Positions 32,880 through 46,100 of a stretch of 64,000 nucleotides of DNA are shown here, piece by piece. The number at the start of each line of letters is the position of its first letter. Position 1 is the first letter of the stretch. The stretch is taken from assembly GCA_022829145.1 (NCBI GenBank), contig CM040741.1:53228180-53292179 (forward strand), in the 5' to 3' direction. Under the pieces are notes generated by a model. It did no database searches and was not told the origin of the DNA. It saw only the letters and a program-made list of their open reading frames with translations. This stretch comes from Albula goreensis. Taxonomy: Eukaryota; Chordata; Actinopteri; Albuliformes; Albulidae. The position numbers and the translations under genes were made by a program.

Positions 32880-34100
32880 CAGAGCACCACTTTAAGAGGC
32901 CTATGTGGCTCTATAAATCTGTCAATAAACAGACTCACTGAGCTGGTAAAAAAACTAGTCACCAAATATAGATACAGAATAAAAGACACATTGAAACAAT
33001 TTACTCAATGGACAGATAGTCCCCATCCACTCACCCTTTTTGTCAGTCATTGCTCTTGCCTCCATCAAGCAATCATCAGTCCTTAGTGCAATCACAGCAA
33101 AACAGTCCCTCTTATCTCTAACTTGTCATCAGCATGCATCGCTAAAGCAGTTTTAGCTTTGCTAACATTTTCTTAAACAATATTTCAATAAAACAGAGGG
33201 ATCCTAAATAAAATAGATGAATACATAAATGTGTATCATGCTACAATGAATGGGAGTTGTTTGAGTAATTGTTAAGCATTGACTGGGTAAAGTCGGGGTA
33301 ATTTTGTTAGGGCTCCCCTGACACCTCCTTGACCTGGGGTCGGATAGGGGTGGCACAACATGTGTCCAAAAGCCCCAGGGTGCCTAATTTGGACAACCTA
33401 GAATCAATGTTAACATTTCACTTTCTTGGAGGAAGAATTTGCTTTGAGTATTTCTGCAGCTGAACTAATCACATTTGTATTAGAGCTTTCACTCTTTTAC
33501 TCTACATACTATGACATTTTACCTGTAAATCTCCAGTTACAAGGCAGGTACACTCACACACTTCTGTTGCTACTGGTGTAATTTAACTAAACCAGCTACT
33601 CTCATAATCATCTCGTCCGCCTGACGAGGCATGGTTTGTGGCACAGAATTAAGTTTCAGCTGAGCACACAGCCAAATGATGAACAGTTTCCAAATAACCT
33701 CAATATATTCCCGCAAGAGTTGTAGCTGAGTACTTGCACTTTACGCATTATACCTATAAACCATAGACTTAATGACATTCATAAACAATACCTTATCATG
33801 TAACAAGGGAATGAGTCCAGAGACTCCAGCTCCACTGATGGTGGCTCCTACCTGTCTGCTTTTATGAGTTATTTTAACAATCACTTCCATAAAACAGATA
33901 CTGCACCAAAGTGTGTTATCTGACATGCTCAGCAATAGTGATGATATATATATCTGGCATGCATAATGGGTGCAATAGAGCATGTGAGAGGAGTGAAAGC
34001 CTGATAAAAATGGATTGCTGTCACACCTCACAGATAACCTATAATGCTACTTCTACAACATTTGGGACAAAAGCCAAAAGGTTGGGTATTATGGTACTTG
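32880..34100. other. Non-coding DNA, no gene seen
   Basis: AT-rich sequence with a more mixed interval at 33285-33410 (GGTAATTTTGTTAGGGC, GACCTGGGGTCGGATAGGGG). No exon or transposon recognised. Confidence 0.45.
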
Positions 34101-34106
34101 CAAATT

Positions 34107-34205
34107 CTCTTCTTCCTCTTCTTCCTCCTCCTCCTCTACTTCTTCCTCTTTTTATTATTAGTAGTAATAGTAGTAGTAGTAGCATACGTAGCTGTAGTAG
34201 CAGTT
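34107..34205. repeat. CTT/CTC tract followed by (TAG)n
   Basis: A pyrimidine tract (TCTTCTTCCTCTTCTTCCTCCTCCTCC) switches at about 34150 into TATTAGTAGTAATAGTAGTAGTAG. The serine-leucine-proline-rich end of the frame at 33911-34237 is caused by it. Confidence 0.85.
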
Positions 34206-35079
34206 GTAATGGCAGAATAGAGAATATTCACAAATAAATAATATTAGAAACAGTGTTGCCACAAGAATGTAATAGGATTTACCCACATATATTGTTTTAA
34301 CATCATCACATGTAATTTACTTTTACAACTTTTCTTAACTATGTCACAAATGCCTGGTTTGGTCACATGATTGCACTGAACAGCATTGATTCAGCAGTCA
34401 GCTGGATGTGTGGAGTCCTTTGTAATGCATGCCTGCCCTGATGCACTCAAATGTCCAAAGAGCTGATGTTTAAGTATAGTAAAAACTACATCCCCCCATG
34501 CCCTCCACCTCATCTACTGTATATAACCAATGTTTAACCCCCCTCCAACTGAAATACTGCAATGTCTCCTCTCAGATATCTAGGGTCATATTGCAAAAGT
34601 CCCAGAGACCCAGAGATTGGTCTGATTTTTTTTTTCTTTCAATCTGTGGCGACCTGCCGTCAGAGTCCTGCCGTCTCTCCGGATGGAGACCTTCAGCTGA
34701 AGTAACAGCAGGCCAAACATCACTCTATTTAGTCACAGCTGAAATCAACCTCTCGCACACCTGATACACCTGTTCATTTTCACAACTGCATTCTTTATCA
34801 CAGTTTCTCTGTTCAGCACATTGGAAGCACAAAGTTCACAACCCCTAGTGTGATGGAAACAAACAACCAAACATATAGAGTAGAGGCCATTGAATCTGCT
34901 AAGTTCTCCAAGTCTCAGCAAAAATTCTTGGTTCTATGCCACAAATTCCATGTACTAGCCATGTCCTAACAGTACCAATAAGACAGATAATTCTTTACTA
35001 TTTGAAACACTCTTGGAATATTTGGAATACAGTCCTAAACTGAACAATTATTTTGAATTTTATGTTGTACAATGTCTAT

Positions 35080-35190
35080 CCCAGACCACATTCAGACAAG
35101 TGCATCCAGCTCCGGACACTGCACTATAAAAAAGATTTAGAAAAACGACAAAGAAGGGCAACTAAACTGGCTATTGGATGAAATGTAAAA
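35080..35190 (+). mobile_element. CR1/L2-like LINE reverse-transcriptase fragment
   Basis: In the frame starting near 35098 the translation contains YKKDLEKRQRRATKLAIG. This matches the conserved end of the reverse transcriptase of CR1/L2/Rex-type LINEs (pattern Y-K-K-D-x-x-x-L-E-x-x-Q-R-R-A-T-K-L), with a few residues lost between DLEK and QRR. Flanking codons are disrupted by stops, so this is a short dead remnant. No other part of the element is recognisable. Confidence 0.6.
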
Positions 35191-36169
35191 GGTTCAAGAA
35201 AAAAAACAAAGGATCCTAAATCTATTCAGTCCATGGTGGATGCAGTTCTGAATACTATAAACAGTAGGCGAATGGTGAGTTTAGATTAACTTAATTGCCG
35301 GCATTCTTCATGATGTGTTCTTATGGTATTTCAAACAGAAATAGAAGATCAGTAACTTTGTAACTCCAAAGTTATGCTGTGCAATAGGACACTTTTAAAC
35401 TTTTGCCTAAAATCCACAATTGTCACAAACTTTCAGTGTGTATGGAAGGCTTGTTTATTCCAAGCAGATGTTGGATGAAAACTCTGTTTTTCAGCCAAAA
35501 GCATCCATCATTAATGGCAAGTTACTTTGCAGCAAATAAAAACAAATAAACCTCACAGGATTATGAGACTGGAAAAAAAAGGACTGAATGCACTAAGTAC
35601 AGAACTGAATCACATATGTAAAACAGTTCCCTATTTTTCCTCTGCAATTTTGGATAGCTAATTATTAATAGATTAATCATCCCAAATCACATGAAAAGCA
35701 GGATTTGTGAAATGGGTGGACTCTTCCAATATATTTGCCAGAGATGCCTATGAGCAAGTTGCATTTTGCATCCTAAACGCACTGCTTCACTACAGGAGAG
35801 AGCTGTTATAACACAGAGTTACAATATAAGAGGTGAGCCAATTTTCCTGCAAGCGAACATGCATGTGTGAGTGCTGAATGGTTTTCCCCTGGGATAAACG
35901 CCCATTGATTTCCTCACCTGTCATCTTCACCTCTTGGGCTGGAGAACTACTGGAGCACTCACTAAAATGAAATTAAAGCATCCCCAATGCAATAAAATTC
36001 TATGTATAATAAATAATAGATGACATAAAGTCTGGTAGGACTCAGTGAGGAAATGAGCAGAAATGTTGGATGAAAATGTTGGATGCGTTTAAGTCTTGCA
36101 TACTTTTTAATCCTACTTCTTTGAGAATGTCAATGTATTGATGAGGTAATAAAACGTGTGACCATCGCA

Positions 36170-36620
36170 CATATTGACATTTAACACATCCTGGGTGGAT
36201 GGCAGCATTCACTTAATGTTTGGCCACAGGAGCAGAATCAGGTTGACTCATCATAAGAAGGGCTGATCTGGCGATTGCTGTTCGTAAAAGCCACTGACAT
36301 CTATCCCACAAATACCGCAGTGCTTTTTCCAGAGCTTATCTCCCCCCAAGGGTCTGGCCCTCAGCAGGCATACAGTGATCCCTCATCACTCTCTGACCCA
36401 AGTTACCACAGTAGAAAGGTCACCCGCCACGGCCCGGCTGCGCCAGGTCATCTCAGAGCCGTAAGTGGTGTGGGCCGGGAGAATATGCTTCCTATAGCCC
36501 CTTGTCAGGTATTGTTAGCGTCTCTGCCCTCTAGTCCATTCTCCACAGGAGTTTGGATCCCCTTTTCCCTTTTACCTGTCCCCTGGTAAGGTGCTCACTT
36601 CACAGGCATCAAGTATCAGG
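36170..36620. other. Candidate conserved block
   Basis: Mixed to GC-rich DNA with CACGGCCCGGCTGCGCCAGG near 36427 and no repeats. The 104-codon frame at 36275-36589 has no domain, no codon bias and no clear splice sites. Putative regulatory element. Confidence 0.3.
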
Positions 36621-39530
36621 TCTGGGAGGGTCACTGCTGGCCTAAAAAAACCTGCTGCATCTTGGGGAGCTGTCATAGCCCATAATCCTTAATACTCTGG
36701 GTCTCCGGAGCTAAAAAACGACACGAGAGAAGGGCACAAAGAGGCTGTGTCTGTGACCTGTCTCAATAGGGGACAGTCATGCATCCATGGCCTACCCTCA
36801 GTATCAGCTGTGATAAATACGGTTTCCAGGCTATGGAGAAGAGCTGTGGATCTTTCCTCTGAATGGACCGGTGGGCATCCTCTACAATATAATAGCTTAC
36901 TACAGCTATATTGTGGAGCACACATATAGTTACAGTTAGGGAACTGCTGTAAGTGACAAACTACTCCATTAATCTTGGACATAATGCTGCAATAATCCTA
37001 AACAGAATATAGCTGGCAATGTATGTGAGGTGAACAGAAACCTGAATAATTAATATGCTGCCAGGACATGCTGAGGTAACATTTACATTTACCTTGGAGT
37101 CATCTACCCTGTTCCTGGAAAGCCACAGGGTCTGCTGGTTTTCATTTTAACTCAATACTTAACTCATCAGTTACAACTTGGTAGTAATGTGGAAATTGCT
37201 ATAAAAACAGAGAAAAGAGATCATAATAGAGCCTATACTCTCCTCATATTTCAGTTGGGAAACTCGGAGCACACAAATTCTAAATTTTAAATGCCACCGA
37301 ACCTAAGTGAACACAACCATGTTGGATCACACATGGAATGTTAGGTCTATGAAGTGCAGGTTAAGAAGCAGGTTTACTATTATATTAAAGACAGAATTCT
37401 AGGTTTGGTTATTGGGTCATTGTCTGTTGGTTTTATAAAGGGCCTTAAATCTTTATGATTGGGTCCAATGTGTGACAATCCTGCATGTATCATGTGAGAT
37501 TAAATGGGAGAGGTTGAGTTATGGCTATAGTTTAGCCATAAGTTACAGGCCATAAGCACATCTCTTGAAGTTGGTCTAGTTCGAGGTTTTTTCACTTTGC
37601 TTTATTTAACCTGTCATCACAAATGTGCAATTACCTGTAGAGGGGGTTGATTTCTGGAAAAGTGAGTTGACGGGATAACCTAAACCTAATTAAAAATGTA
37701 GAATCCTAATTACAAACATGCGGTTAGAGAAAAGGTCTGAGAGAAAATATCATCCTCTAAAATGCAAGCAGCCTGCCACCACAACACGAATATATGCAGA
37801 CCTACACTACAATCTTTAGTCCTCAAGCTTGAACTGTAAAGTAATTTCATTAGACAACTGTTAAAGTGGAAGAGAACTACAGCCACCCAATAAAAGAGCA
37901 GAATGGACAAAATACACTGCCTGCTAAGGCCCTCCCTCTCAGCGCTTATACAGGCTCTTCCTGTTACAGTTACAGACTCCTGACTACACTAGGAACAGGA
38001 AAATTCATAAATGCAGTTGAACCCTAATGAGATATCTTTTTCATATCTGTTACCCCCTACAAGCTCCTTCAAAGAGATTCTAAATTTTACTGTAAAAGGC
38101 AATGCCAGAGCTCAATGTAGAGGATTAGGACATGTAAAGCTTGCAATTTGCAATGCATAACCAGTAATGTATGGTCTGGAATGCTTTTTCAGGACTGAAT
38201 TATGAAATTGGAATAGTTCGAATAAACTTTAAATATTCTAAAAACCTTTTCATTTTTTAACTTTTGTGGAATATTCAGCATTGCTGAGAATTCCATTCTG
38301 CCAGATAAAGTGTATCAATTACTGTAGTAATAGTTCAAAGCCTAATTTTCTAAAATGCCCCTGACTGCTGGGTGTTTCAATTTTGCTTAAGTCAAATTTT
38401 CAGAACTATTGTGACTGGAGTTGAAATGGCTTTCCTGTTGTTCTATGACTAGCTAACACCTTTGGGGAGCTGTCCTTATTTTAAAGCTTCCAGAACCATT
38501 GAAATCATTAAGCTAACATCAGCAATGGTTTGTAATTGCTAACTGTTATGCTAAGCAAGATTGATAAGCAGCTTGCTTTAGGAGGTAGCTAACTTGTGTT
38601 GCAAGAGTGATGATGGAGTACAACACATTTTTGCAGCACTGAATACTGACAATTTCAAGCCAGCAAGTGCAGAAGGCCCCCATTAAAGTGATTACAGACT
38701 TAGTGAGCACAGCCTGGCCACTGAAAGAGGAAGACATATGCAAACTTGGCAACCCATAGAAAATAGACACTGTTTGAAAAGTTTGTCATTTGTAGTTATG
38801 TATTGTTGTATAGTATTAGTCGTAGCAAATGAATGTATTGCTCATAGATGATAGACATAAGATGCCACATTGCCAAAAAAGAAAAAATACAAAAAGTCAG
38901 TTTTATTTACAATCCATGAGCATAAATAATTGCAAAGCTGGGAACAGGTTTATTTTCTTTTACTTTTTTTGAAAAGATTCTGTATTGCATACATATTGAT
39001 GATATTGTGCTGCCATCTTTCTCATAGTACTATACTATTATAAATACACAATGGCAATTAATAGGAAGCTGAATTTTTTATCATTGAGAAGTCTGCCAAC
39101 CCCTACCCCCCACTTTTAAGGATTACGTTTGTAATTTTTTTCCACTTACACCACTGAGCAAGAGTTGGTTGGTTGGCCAGACAGTGATATATTAGACCTT
39201 GATCCAGCATGAAATGTAAAAAGAATTGTGTGGTTAGTTCTTCTTCAGGAATATTTTTTTCCCTGTCTCTTCAGTTTACAGTGATGGTCTGCCATAACAA
39301 ATGCATGGAATATAATCCAGAGACATATCATAATGACTGGAACACAAAGAATAGAGTGCAAATCAAAAAATTACAATAAAAACAAAAGATTCAGCTCAGT
39401 AGATGTATGTATGCATTAGAAGAGAATGCCTCTTCTAATTAGATAGATCAATGTAATAAACGTCTGAAAGACGGCTAAGTCTCTCTTTTTCTGTGTGTTG
39501 TAAAAAAAGCCATGGCTAATTTGAACATAG
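36621..39530. other. AT-rich non-coding DNA, no gene seen
   Basis: No supported exon, RNA gene or mobile element. The frame at 36689-36982 (minus) is opposite a second one at 36747-36929 and neither has a recognisable domain. Confidence 0.5.
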
Positions 39531-40010
39531 CCTTATTAGTTTAATGACCAGCGACTGTGATCAGTACTCATCAGCATTAGTGCTGCTATTGTGTTTTTCT
39601 TTAATTGCCTAAGGCTCAAGTCTTTACCCACAGTACAGATTCGGGAGCAGAAACCAACGTGCTTTCCCTTTCGCTACACAAGCAACGTGACACGAAGACA
39701 TTAATGTGTGTGGAAAAGAACGACAGCGTGAGAGTGAGAGAGTGAGACACTGACTGATTTTTGCATACTTAATCACATTGTTCACTGCACGGAACAAAAA
39801 GAGGCCGCGCCCTTTTATAAAACCGATCAGCTCAGAGGCATATTCTATTAAAAGCTCTCCTTAATTCTGTAATTTGAAGGTTAACAACCCAGTTTATTTT
39901 TCTGTTTGTCAGAATATGCCACATATTTGCTGCATAGTCACGCAGATCAAAATGATGAATGTGACATGAATTCTTAATGAGAGGAAAGTTGAAATAAGGA
40001 GTCCTCTACT
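39530..40010. other. Strong candidate conserved non-coding block
   Basis: Contains GTGATCAGTACTCATCAGC, TTTAATTGCC, CAACGTGACACG, GAAGACATTAATGTG, CCGCGCCCTTTTATAAAACCGATC, CTCCTTAATTCTGTAATTTG and TCACGCAGATC. It is repeat-free, CpG-bearing in the centre, and edged by AT-rich DNA. There is no open frame. It may comprise one or two enhancers. Confidence 0.38.
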
Positions 40011-41535
40011 ATTTATTCTAACCCGTTTGTACAAGAGGGTCATTTGGTCCCAATTTCTGCTCCACATTTCATTAAGACTCGCTTATTATTTTTAATGCAA
40101 GCCTTGCCCCCTCCCCCGCCCAATTTGTTTTGACCCAAGACTATGACAGAAACATAACATAATCTGGGACAAACAGGGCTACCTTATGTGTATGTGTATT
40201 TATAAATGGTTTGGGAAATTGGGAGTAATTGGTAGGAAAGAGGAAAGCGGGCATAGTAAAACAGATAACAATGGGGATTAACAAGGAAGATTCTGACAGT
40301 AATGAGGTTTTAGGTTCAAAATACAAACCATATGCATTCATTTCTTGCATCTAATATTCTCTGCATTTTGTCTTCCATCTAGATTTATTATTGTAGTCTG
40401 GTTTTTATTCTGACACATTACTTTAATATGTTGTTCTATGTGAAATATCAGTTCAGAATGAAAACATTAGGCTGATGCATATTATTGACTTTCTGACTGT
40501 GTTTAAGACAGGATCAATGGCAGTGAAGGCTATTATTGTCCTAAAAACCTTTGTTGTATTGTTGCCTCATTACATGTCCGTGCCAGCCCCAGCACTTTTG
40601 TCTGATACTATGGTAACAAGTAAAGCTATAGTCAAAGGGCAGATTATACCATACACCTATGAACTCACACCTGTATCCTAAAAAAGCTTTTGAAAATATT
40701 ATGAACAGAAAAGTTAATTGTTACATGCAGTTTTGTTCTCTGTTTAAACAAGTACATAGCTCTCAAGGCCAGAAAAGTATGATGCGTGAGAGTTAGTACG
40801 TGGGGTGGGGTGGGGGTGGAGAATAGGTGAGGCAGGTGGATGGGGTGTGGATATTAGGCAACAACAACTCTAAACCGTTTCTTTTGATCATTTGAAATGA
40901 GATCACATACACTGAATTCTGCTGAACTGTAGAATATATTTCAGGTATCATGGCATTATTCTCAGTAAAGACTTGATATCTGCATTTTTTCTTTGGAAGC
41001 AAATGATTAAATATTGGTTCATATGATGCAAATGTTTCCAGATAAATTACATGTTAAAATGCAGATTTATGTCTATTTTACCTGGATTAGAACTGTGACT
41101 TTTCCATACAGCTTAACATCCAATGATGTATGCAGAATTGCATAAGATTTTATCACAGTCTAATCACCATGGCCCTTCATCTTAAATAACACAAACATGT
41201 ATTATTGTTGACTAACCATTGAAAATGCATTTTCAATTATGTATAATGCAGTTATGTATAATTTATTTAGGCTTTACATGTGTGCCCTATTCTGAAATCT
41301 TACATTGTATTCATTGTAGCCAACAAGAGTTTTATATAACATAAATAATACTAGAATTTGAAAGCATAAGATGTTCCTGTGATTGCTACATCAACACAGC
41401 ATGCAATATTATTTATTCGCCCACTAGCAAATAACATGCTAAAAAGTGCTAACTGCAAAAGCAGGAGTGCCCTGAAAGCAAACAAACAAACAGTTAAAAA
41501 AAGAATGAAATCCATAATCACAAAAAACCTTTTTA
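40011..41535. other. AT-rich non-coding DNA, no gene seen
   Basis: The only notable element is a G-rich run, GGGGTGGGGTGGGGGTGG (40802-40819), with three G-runs of four or more. No exon or transposon recognised. Confidence 0.5.
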
Positions 41536-42036
41536 TTGTTGGTATCTGCTCACTTTTTGCTACTTGGCTTGGACAGACAGAGTGGCACAGCGGGCAGAGA
41601 AAAGAGCAGAGGCGGGCACAGTGTTAAATCACCCAGGGAGGCGGCTAACCTTGGTGACCAGGGAAGGGCAGTTCTAATTAGGGGACTGATTGGCTGTCTG
41701 CAGGGGGGGAAACCCAAGGCCTGGTCTCTGCTTCCTGATTGGCCTTCCTTGTCTCTCTCCTCAAGTAACAGTCCATCACTTTTGGGGCAAGATTATGTGT
41801 CACCAAGCTGCCGGGCCTTTCCTCTCGCCCGCTCCACAGCCATCTATCACTGCTTCAGTGTGGCATTTGACAACAAACTGAGGAGAGCAATGTCTCTCAT
41901 AGTGCTGCTGGTTTGGCACTTATTATGTAGATTTTTTTTTATTCACTCCATCACGACATACAGTATGGATCAAGGCCTGCCGTTCACCAGGACTACTAGG
42001 GAACATCAGCCCAAAGTCTCTCAGTGCAGAGTATGA
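41536..42036 (+). other. Candidate conserved block with 166-codon open frame
   Basis: Here the plus strand is open for 166 codons, the second-longest frame in the window. The product lacks a signal peptide, a repeated motif or any domain I recognise, and third positions show no bias. The DNA is GC-richer than the flanks, with TTCTAATTAGGGG and CTGATTGGC (TAATTA and CCAAT-type words). A conserved element is more likely than a protein; the open frame follows from the higher GC. Confidence 0.3.
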
Positions 42037-42659
42037 AGACAAAGACAGTCAAACAACATAGCAACTATTAAGGATTGTGAATTATGCTTAAGGTTTTATA
42101 GCCACTTCACTGAGCATCCATTTCAGCTGCTTCTTTCCACTATAACAAATACACTCCAAAAATGTTCATATTTATCTTTTCTTGTCATTTTTTATTTTAA
42201 TTAGTAGAAGCTGCTGGCTGTCTATACCTCTAAAGATTTGGATCCTAGCATGAAGGAGACTCTTTGAGGCAATGGGATGGACCTACAATGACAGGGTGGC
42301 ACTCAGATTGGTAGGAAAGCAGGAAACAAAGAAGTCATTTGAGATGTTTATCAAAAAATAATGGGTGAGAGTTTTGAATAAATATCAACATTCCCTGGAG
42401 CACATTGACAGAAAACTGACATCCAACCATTGGAAAGTCAATCTTTAATGTAAGTGTGCTTAGACTAACATTTGGAATGCCCCTAAATACTATAAGTCAG
42501 AAAAATCCAGGGAATTAATATTCTGTGCTAAATTTATGGATTTGCTCATTGCTGGCAATTCATTTACTTTTTTATTCCTCCCTGTAGGGATGGTCAAGGT
42601 CCAGGCAGTGAACAGTGCCAGGGGTTTTTTTGTTTTCTTTTTTTCACATGCTTAGTGTT

Positions 42660-42870
42660 AATGCCCCTGGCTGAGTTCACAGATTTGAGTGACTGTGGAC
42701 TTAATGCCCCTCGCCTCATTTTCAGCACTTGTCCTTCCAAATTTGCCACCCCAGATGCACAATTTCCACAAATTTCTCATTATTCATCAGCTCATTACGC
42801 CAGACCTCGGCACTTTAATTAGGGTGGACACAGACTTTCGCTACAGTCTTCCCCTGGAGTGTAGAAACCA
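42660..42870. other. Candidate conserved non-coding block
   Basis: Includes CTTAATGCCCC, TTATTCATCAGCTCATTACGCC and CACTTTAATTAGGGTGG, giving three TAAT-type cores in 160 bases of repeat-free sequence. The 133-codon frame (42689-43090) extends beyond it but has no recognisable domain. Confidence 0.33.
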
Positions 42871-43785
42871 GTCCAGAACCAGTCAGGCAATCATGTTGGA
42901 CTTTGCAAATGCCAGTGATGCTACACTGGGGTGGGGTAGAAAAGGGGGGTTTGCAGGGGGTGGCTTTAGTGTCAATGCAAAGCCATCTCCTGCTCCTTGC
43001 ATCAGCAATTTGTCAACAAATGGTAGACAAAAGCTTGGATATATAGCGAAAAATGCCTGCTTCATACTTGCTTCATTTGAACCTTCATGAACGAAAATTG
43101 CCTGGAAGAATGAAGTTTCTTGCGCCAAGTTTTTTTGAGGGAGTAATGAACCATGCATTCAACCAGAAGGTAGCAGACTGAAATGGGGTATTGCTATTGT
43201 CAGTCTAAGCAAGGCTTTCAAATTAGTGGTATAAAGAGTGTTGGACACCACACCCTTTGGAAACAAAGGTTACTGAAAGGACAGGATTTTCATGACTGCA
43301 GTGGAGCTCATCAGCATTGTAAATAGGTTGTAAACATGTAAAGACAGGGCAGTATTGTGCAGAGAGCAAAAATCTTTAAATGGTGGTATTCTCTCATGTG
43401 AGAAGCTAGGACCTGGCTAAGATGTGTAATACATGGTCTAGACCTGTGAGTTTGTGTGCGTGTATGTGCATGCATGTGCATGTTTGTATATGTATGCATC
43501 ACATGATAGGATGCAAATGCGCATGCAATATTCATGAGAATTTAAGGTTTATGCAGAAGTGCACATGGTGTGTGTATCTGCATGAGTGCATGCACAAGTA
43601 AACCTGGGCCCAGCTGTTATGGAACCTTCCCCTATTCATGAACATGTTTTTGTAGTCAGGCAGAGATGTATGGAATATTATACAATAGATACATAACGTA
43701 AAAATACAAAAAATTAGGTTAAATTAGTTCAGATTAGTTCATTTAAATTGCTAACTTTTCTTATTGCAATACAATTATATGAATG

Positions 43786-43786
43786 G

Positions 43787-43821
<35 letters not shown>
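43786..43821. repeat. (GAT)n microsatellite
   Basis: Twelve or so tandem GAT units ending in GTTGAC. Confidence 0.95.
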
Positions 43822-44076
43822 TTGACAAACACAGTCTGTCTCAGGATGCTCTGTTAGAATCTTTAAATCTATTAACTAAACTGAAGATTATTGTAAAATC
43901 ATATTTGGTGCCTTTTAAAATAGATAGCATGGTGTGCAAGTGAGTGTAAGGAGTTGTGCTGTCCTTGTTCAGCTGTCACTTTGTAAAGGGCAACATTTTG
44001 TGCCAGGCTCTGTTCTGCACATGCCTGTGGGACCATGTTAAAAGAGGCTGTAATCTGTGGTCTTTTGGGCAGTCAG

Positions 44077-44125
44077 GGGAAAGGGGTGGGGGGAGATGCC
44101 TAGGGGATGGGACAATGGGGGGGGT
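44077..44125 (+). repeat. G-rich tract; quadruplex candidate
   Basis: GGGGAAAGGGGTGGGGGG, followed by GGGGATGGG and a run of eight G residues, gives several G-runs in 49 bases. It lies in overlapping frames on both strands (43956-44243, 43976-44266) with biased composition; neither is taken as coding. Confidence 0.65.
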
Positions 44126-44344
44126 TAAGCGGAGAGAGGAGTCTCGCAGTGGGAGTGGCAGAGGGCACCCTGCAGGAGAAAGAAGATACCAGGCAAAAAA
44201 AATGCTGCTTCTTAACTGTCCACATGGCCCACCGCCACACTGAAGACTTTGGATGATGTGAAGCATATGCCATCCTGGACTCCTGTGGTTCCCTCAGAAA
44301 TCAGAAATGCATGTCCCTACCCACACAGTCTCGTCTACAAACAA

Positions 44345-44525
44345 ACTGCCACACCCACCCACACACACACAAATACACACACACACAAGCACAAACATGC
44401 ACTTCTCAACTCCACCCTTCCCCACCCACACACAAACACAGACCCCTACACGACCCAACCATACACACACACATACACTCTTCCCACACATACACACTAA
44501 ACCCCCCCCACACACACACACTTAT
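44345..44525. repeat. Imperfect CA-rich tract
   Basis: Repeated ACACAC, CACCC and ACAAACAC words over about 180 bases with two C-runs. Thr-His-rich frames on the plus strand and Cys-Val-Gly-rich ones on the minus strand are artefacts. Confidence 0.85.
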
Positions 44526-44559
44526 ACTCACCCAGGCCTATCAGGGGGAATTAGAGGAG

Positions 44560-45260
44560 ATGTGGCGGGAATGAGTTCCATTGCCATGGCGACTGGGCCA
44601 GTAAATCTTAATGCGGGCCACAGCACAGCACAAGATCCAGGCCTGATGAGCCCTGCGGGGCCCACGGAGGGTGATATTTGGGGTTAGGACACAGGGGGCA
44701 GACTGTCTGGTGGCTCACAAGCCAGCCGTCAACTCCGCCGTGTCTCCCAATCAAGGCTGACCCTAAGGGTGCAGCGGGTGACAGCTCCTTTAAAGGAGAT
44801 GCGGCCTAGATCTGCCCACATAATGCGCCACTGCTCACAGAAAGTGCTGAGGCCTCCCTATGCAGGACCGCTGACATGCCAGCCTCGCTCTAATTGGATC
44901 TCCGGCACCTCACACTAAGACCAAGTGACTGGCAAAGGCTGGCAAAGCTGTTTTGCTCACTACACTGGCCACACGACAGAGAGCCAGGGGAATGTTTTAT
45001 GCGATGAGGTAAACAAAAAAAAGCCACGCTGTCACATTTCTGTATGTTCACATGTTATCCACCTTTAATAAGGTCTCTGCAAGCACATTAATGCATTACT
45101 ATGACTGTAACTTCCTGTTTATGGGGCAGACTGTGATTTGTTTTGGGAGTACGAAATCTGAGAAGCAAATAATATCAGTTTATTTAGAGGGCCAAGTGGG
45201 TTTCCATTAAGGTGACTGAGCTCTGCCTCTCATTCTTAGAGCATTGCTCCCTTACTGCAC
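44560..45260. other. Candidate conserved region
   Basis: GC-rich and repeat-free in its first 400 bases. It includes the perfect palindrome CTCCTTTAAAGGAG (44785-44798) inside GTGACAGCTCCTTTAAAGG, where TGACAG is a MEIS/TGIF-type core. It then carries CATTAATGCATTAC and TTCCATTAAGGTGAC. No supported exon. Likely a cluster of regulatory elements. Confidence 0.36.
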
Positions 45261-45839
45261 ACTAGAGTGGCCGGTTTGATTACTCCAATGACACCCAAGT
45301 GCATTGGCGTATATCAGGAATGCATCATTGAAACAGCAAAGCTAAAATACTTTGAGGGCTGTTTATTTCACAGCTTTCTACTTCTACAAGGAGGGGGTAG
45401 AGGGGAGAAAATCACCTCTTTTTGTGGCAGCCAGAAGGGATGCCAATTCTGGCTAACATTAGTGAGCCTGGCGGCTATCCCTACCCCCATCTCTGCTCAT
45501 ATGCAGAGCCACAGTGACCTACATTTGCATATTGAGGTCATAAGACTCTGGTTTACCACAGACATTTTAAATTGTCTCTTGCTATTGATGAATCAACAGC
45601 CATTTGATCCCTGATAACAGGATTTAGAGTGATTAGCTTGTATGAGTGGCCAGTTACACATATTCATTAAACAATAAGAGAAAAAAACATTTTTTACATA
45701 TTCAAAGTACATTGAATATTATCACAGTATAATACCAATAGTGTTGGTATTCAGACTTTCTAGCTTGAAATGCAGTGTCCTGTAGTGAATGAAAGTGGCA
45801 GTAAGTGATATGGTGCTGTCTTCAGCGGCTGTACATACT

Positions 45840-45900
45840 GTAGATGTTGTGATGTCTCTTTCTCTCTCTCCCTCCCTCCTCCCTGTCTCTGTGGACCTCA
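45840..45900. repeat. Pyrimidine tract
   Basis: TCTCTTTCTCTCTCTCCCTCCCTCCTCCC, a low-complexity CT run. Confidence 0.75.
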
Positions 45901-46036
45901 CATGTCTGAAACGCTGCCCGTAGACATGGAATCTACTCAAACTTCTTCAGCATGTGACAGCTCTGACACCCACCCCAGAGACCCACGCCATCCAGGACCA
46001 GCACTGCTTCTGCAAAGCTCTTACTGCACAGATTAT

Positions 46037-46100
46037 TGTCATTTATTTATTTAGCAGACAGCAGACATCCTTATGCAGGCTAAATTAAAACATTTTTATC
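46037..46100 (-). repeat. Degenerate SINE-tail core
   Basis: TTGTCATTTATTTATTTAGCAGACAGCAGACATCCTTATGCAGGC matches the TTTATTTATTTAGCAGACGCTTTTATCCAAAGC core with an internal duplication of AGCAGACA and later decay. No body is recognisable. Confidence 0.65.

Noticed and set aside
41536..42036. 166-codon plus-strand frame as a gene
   Set aside because: No recognisable domain, no third-position bias, no signal peptide; it follows from the raised GC of the block.
43430..43590. Possible Z-DNA/TG-repeat element (GTGTGCGTGTATGTGCATGCATG)
   Set aside because: Too irregular and short to separate from ordinary low-complexity sequence.
44249..44687. Thr-His-rich frames up to 126 codons and a Cys/Val/Gly-rich minus-strand frame
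   Set aside because: Low-complexity translation of a CA-rich tract.
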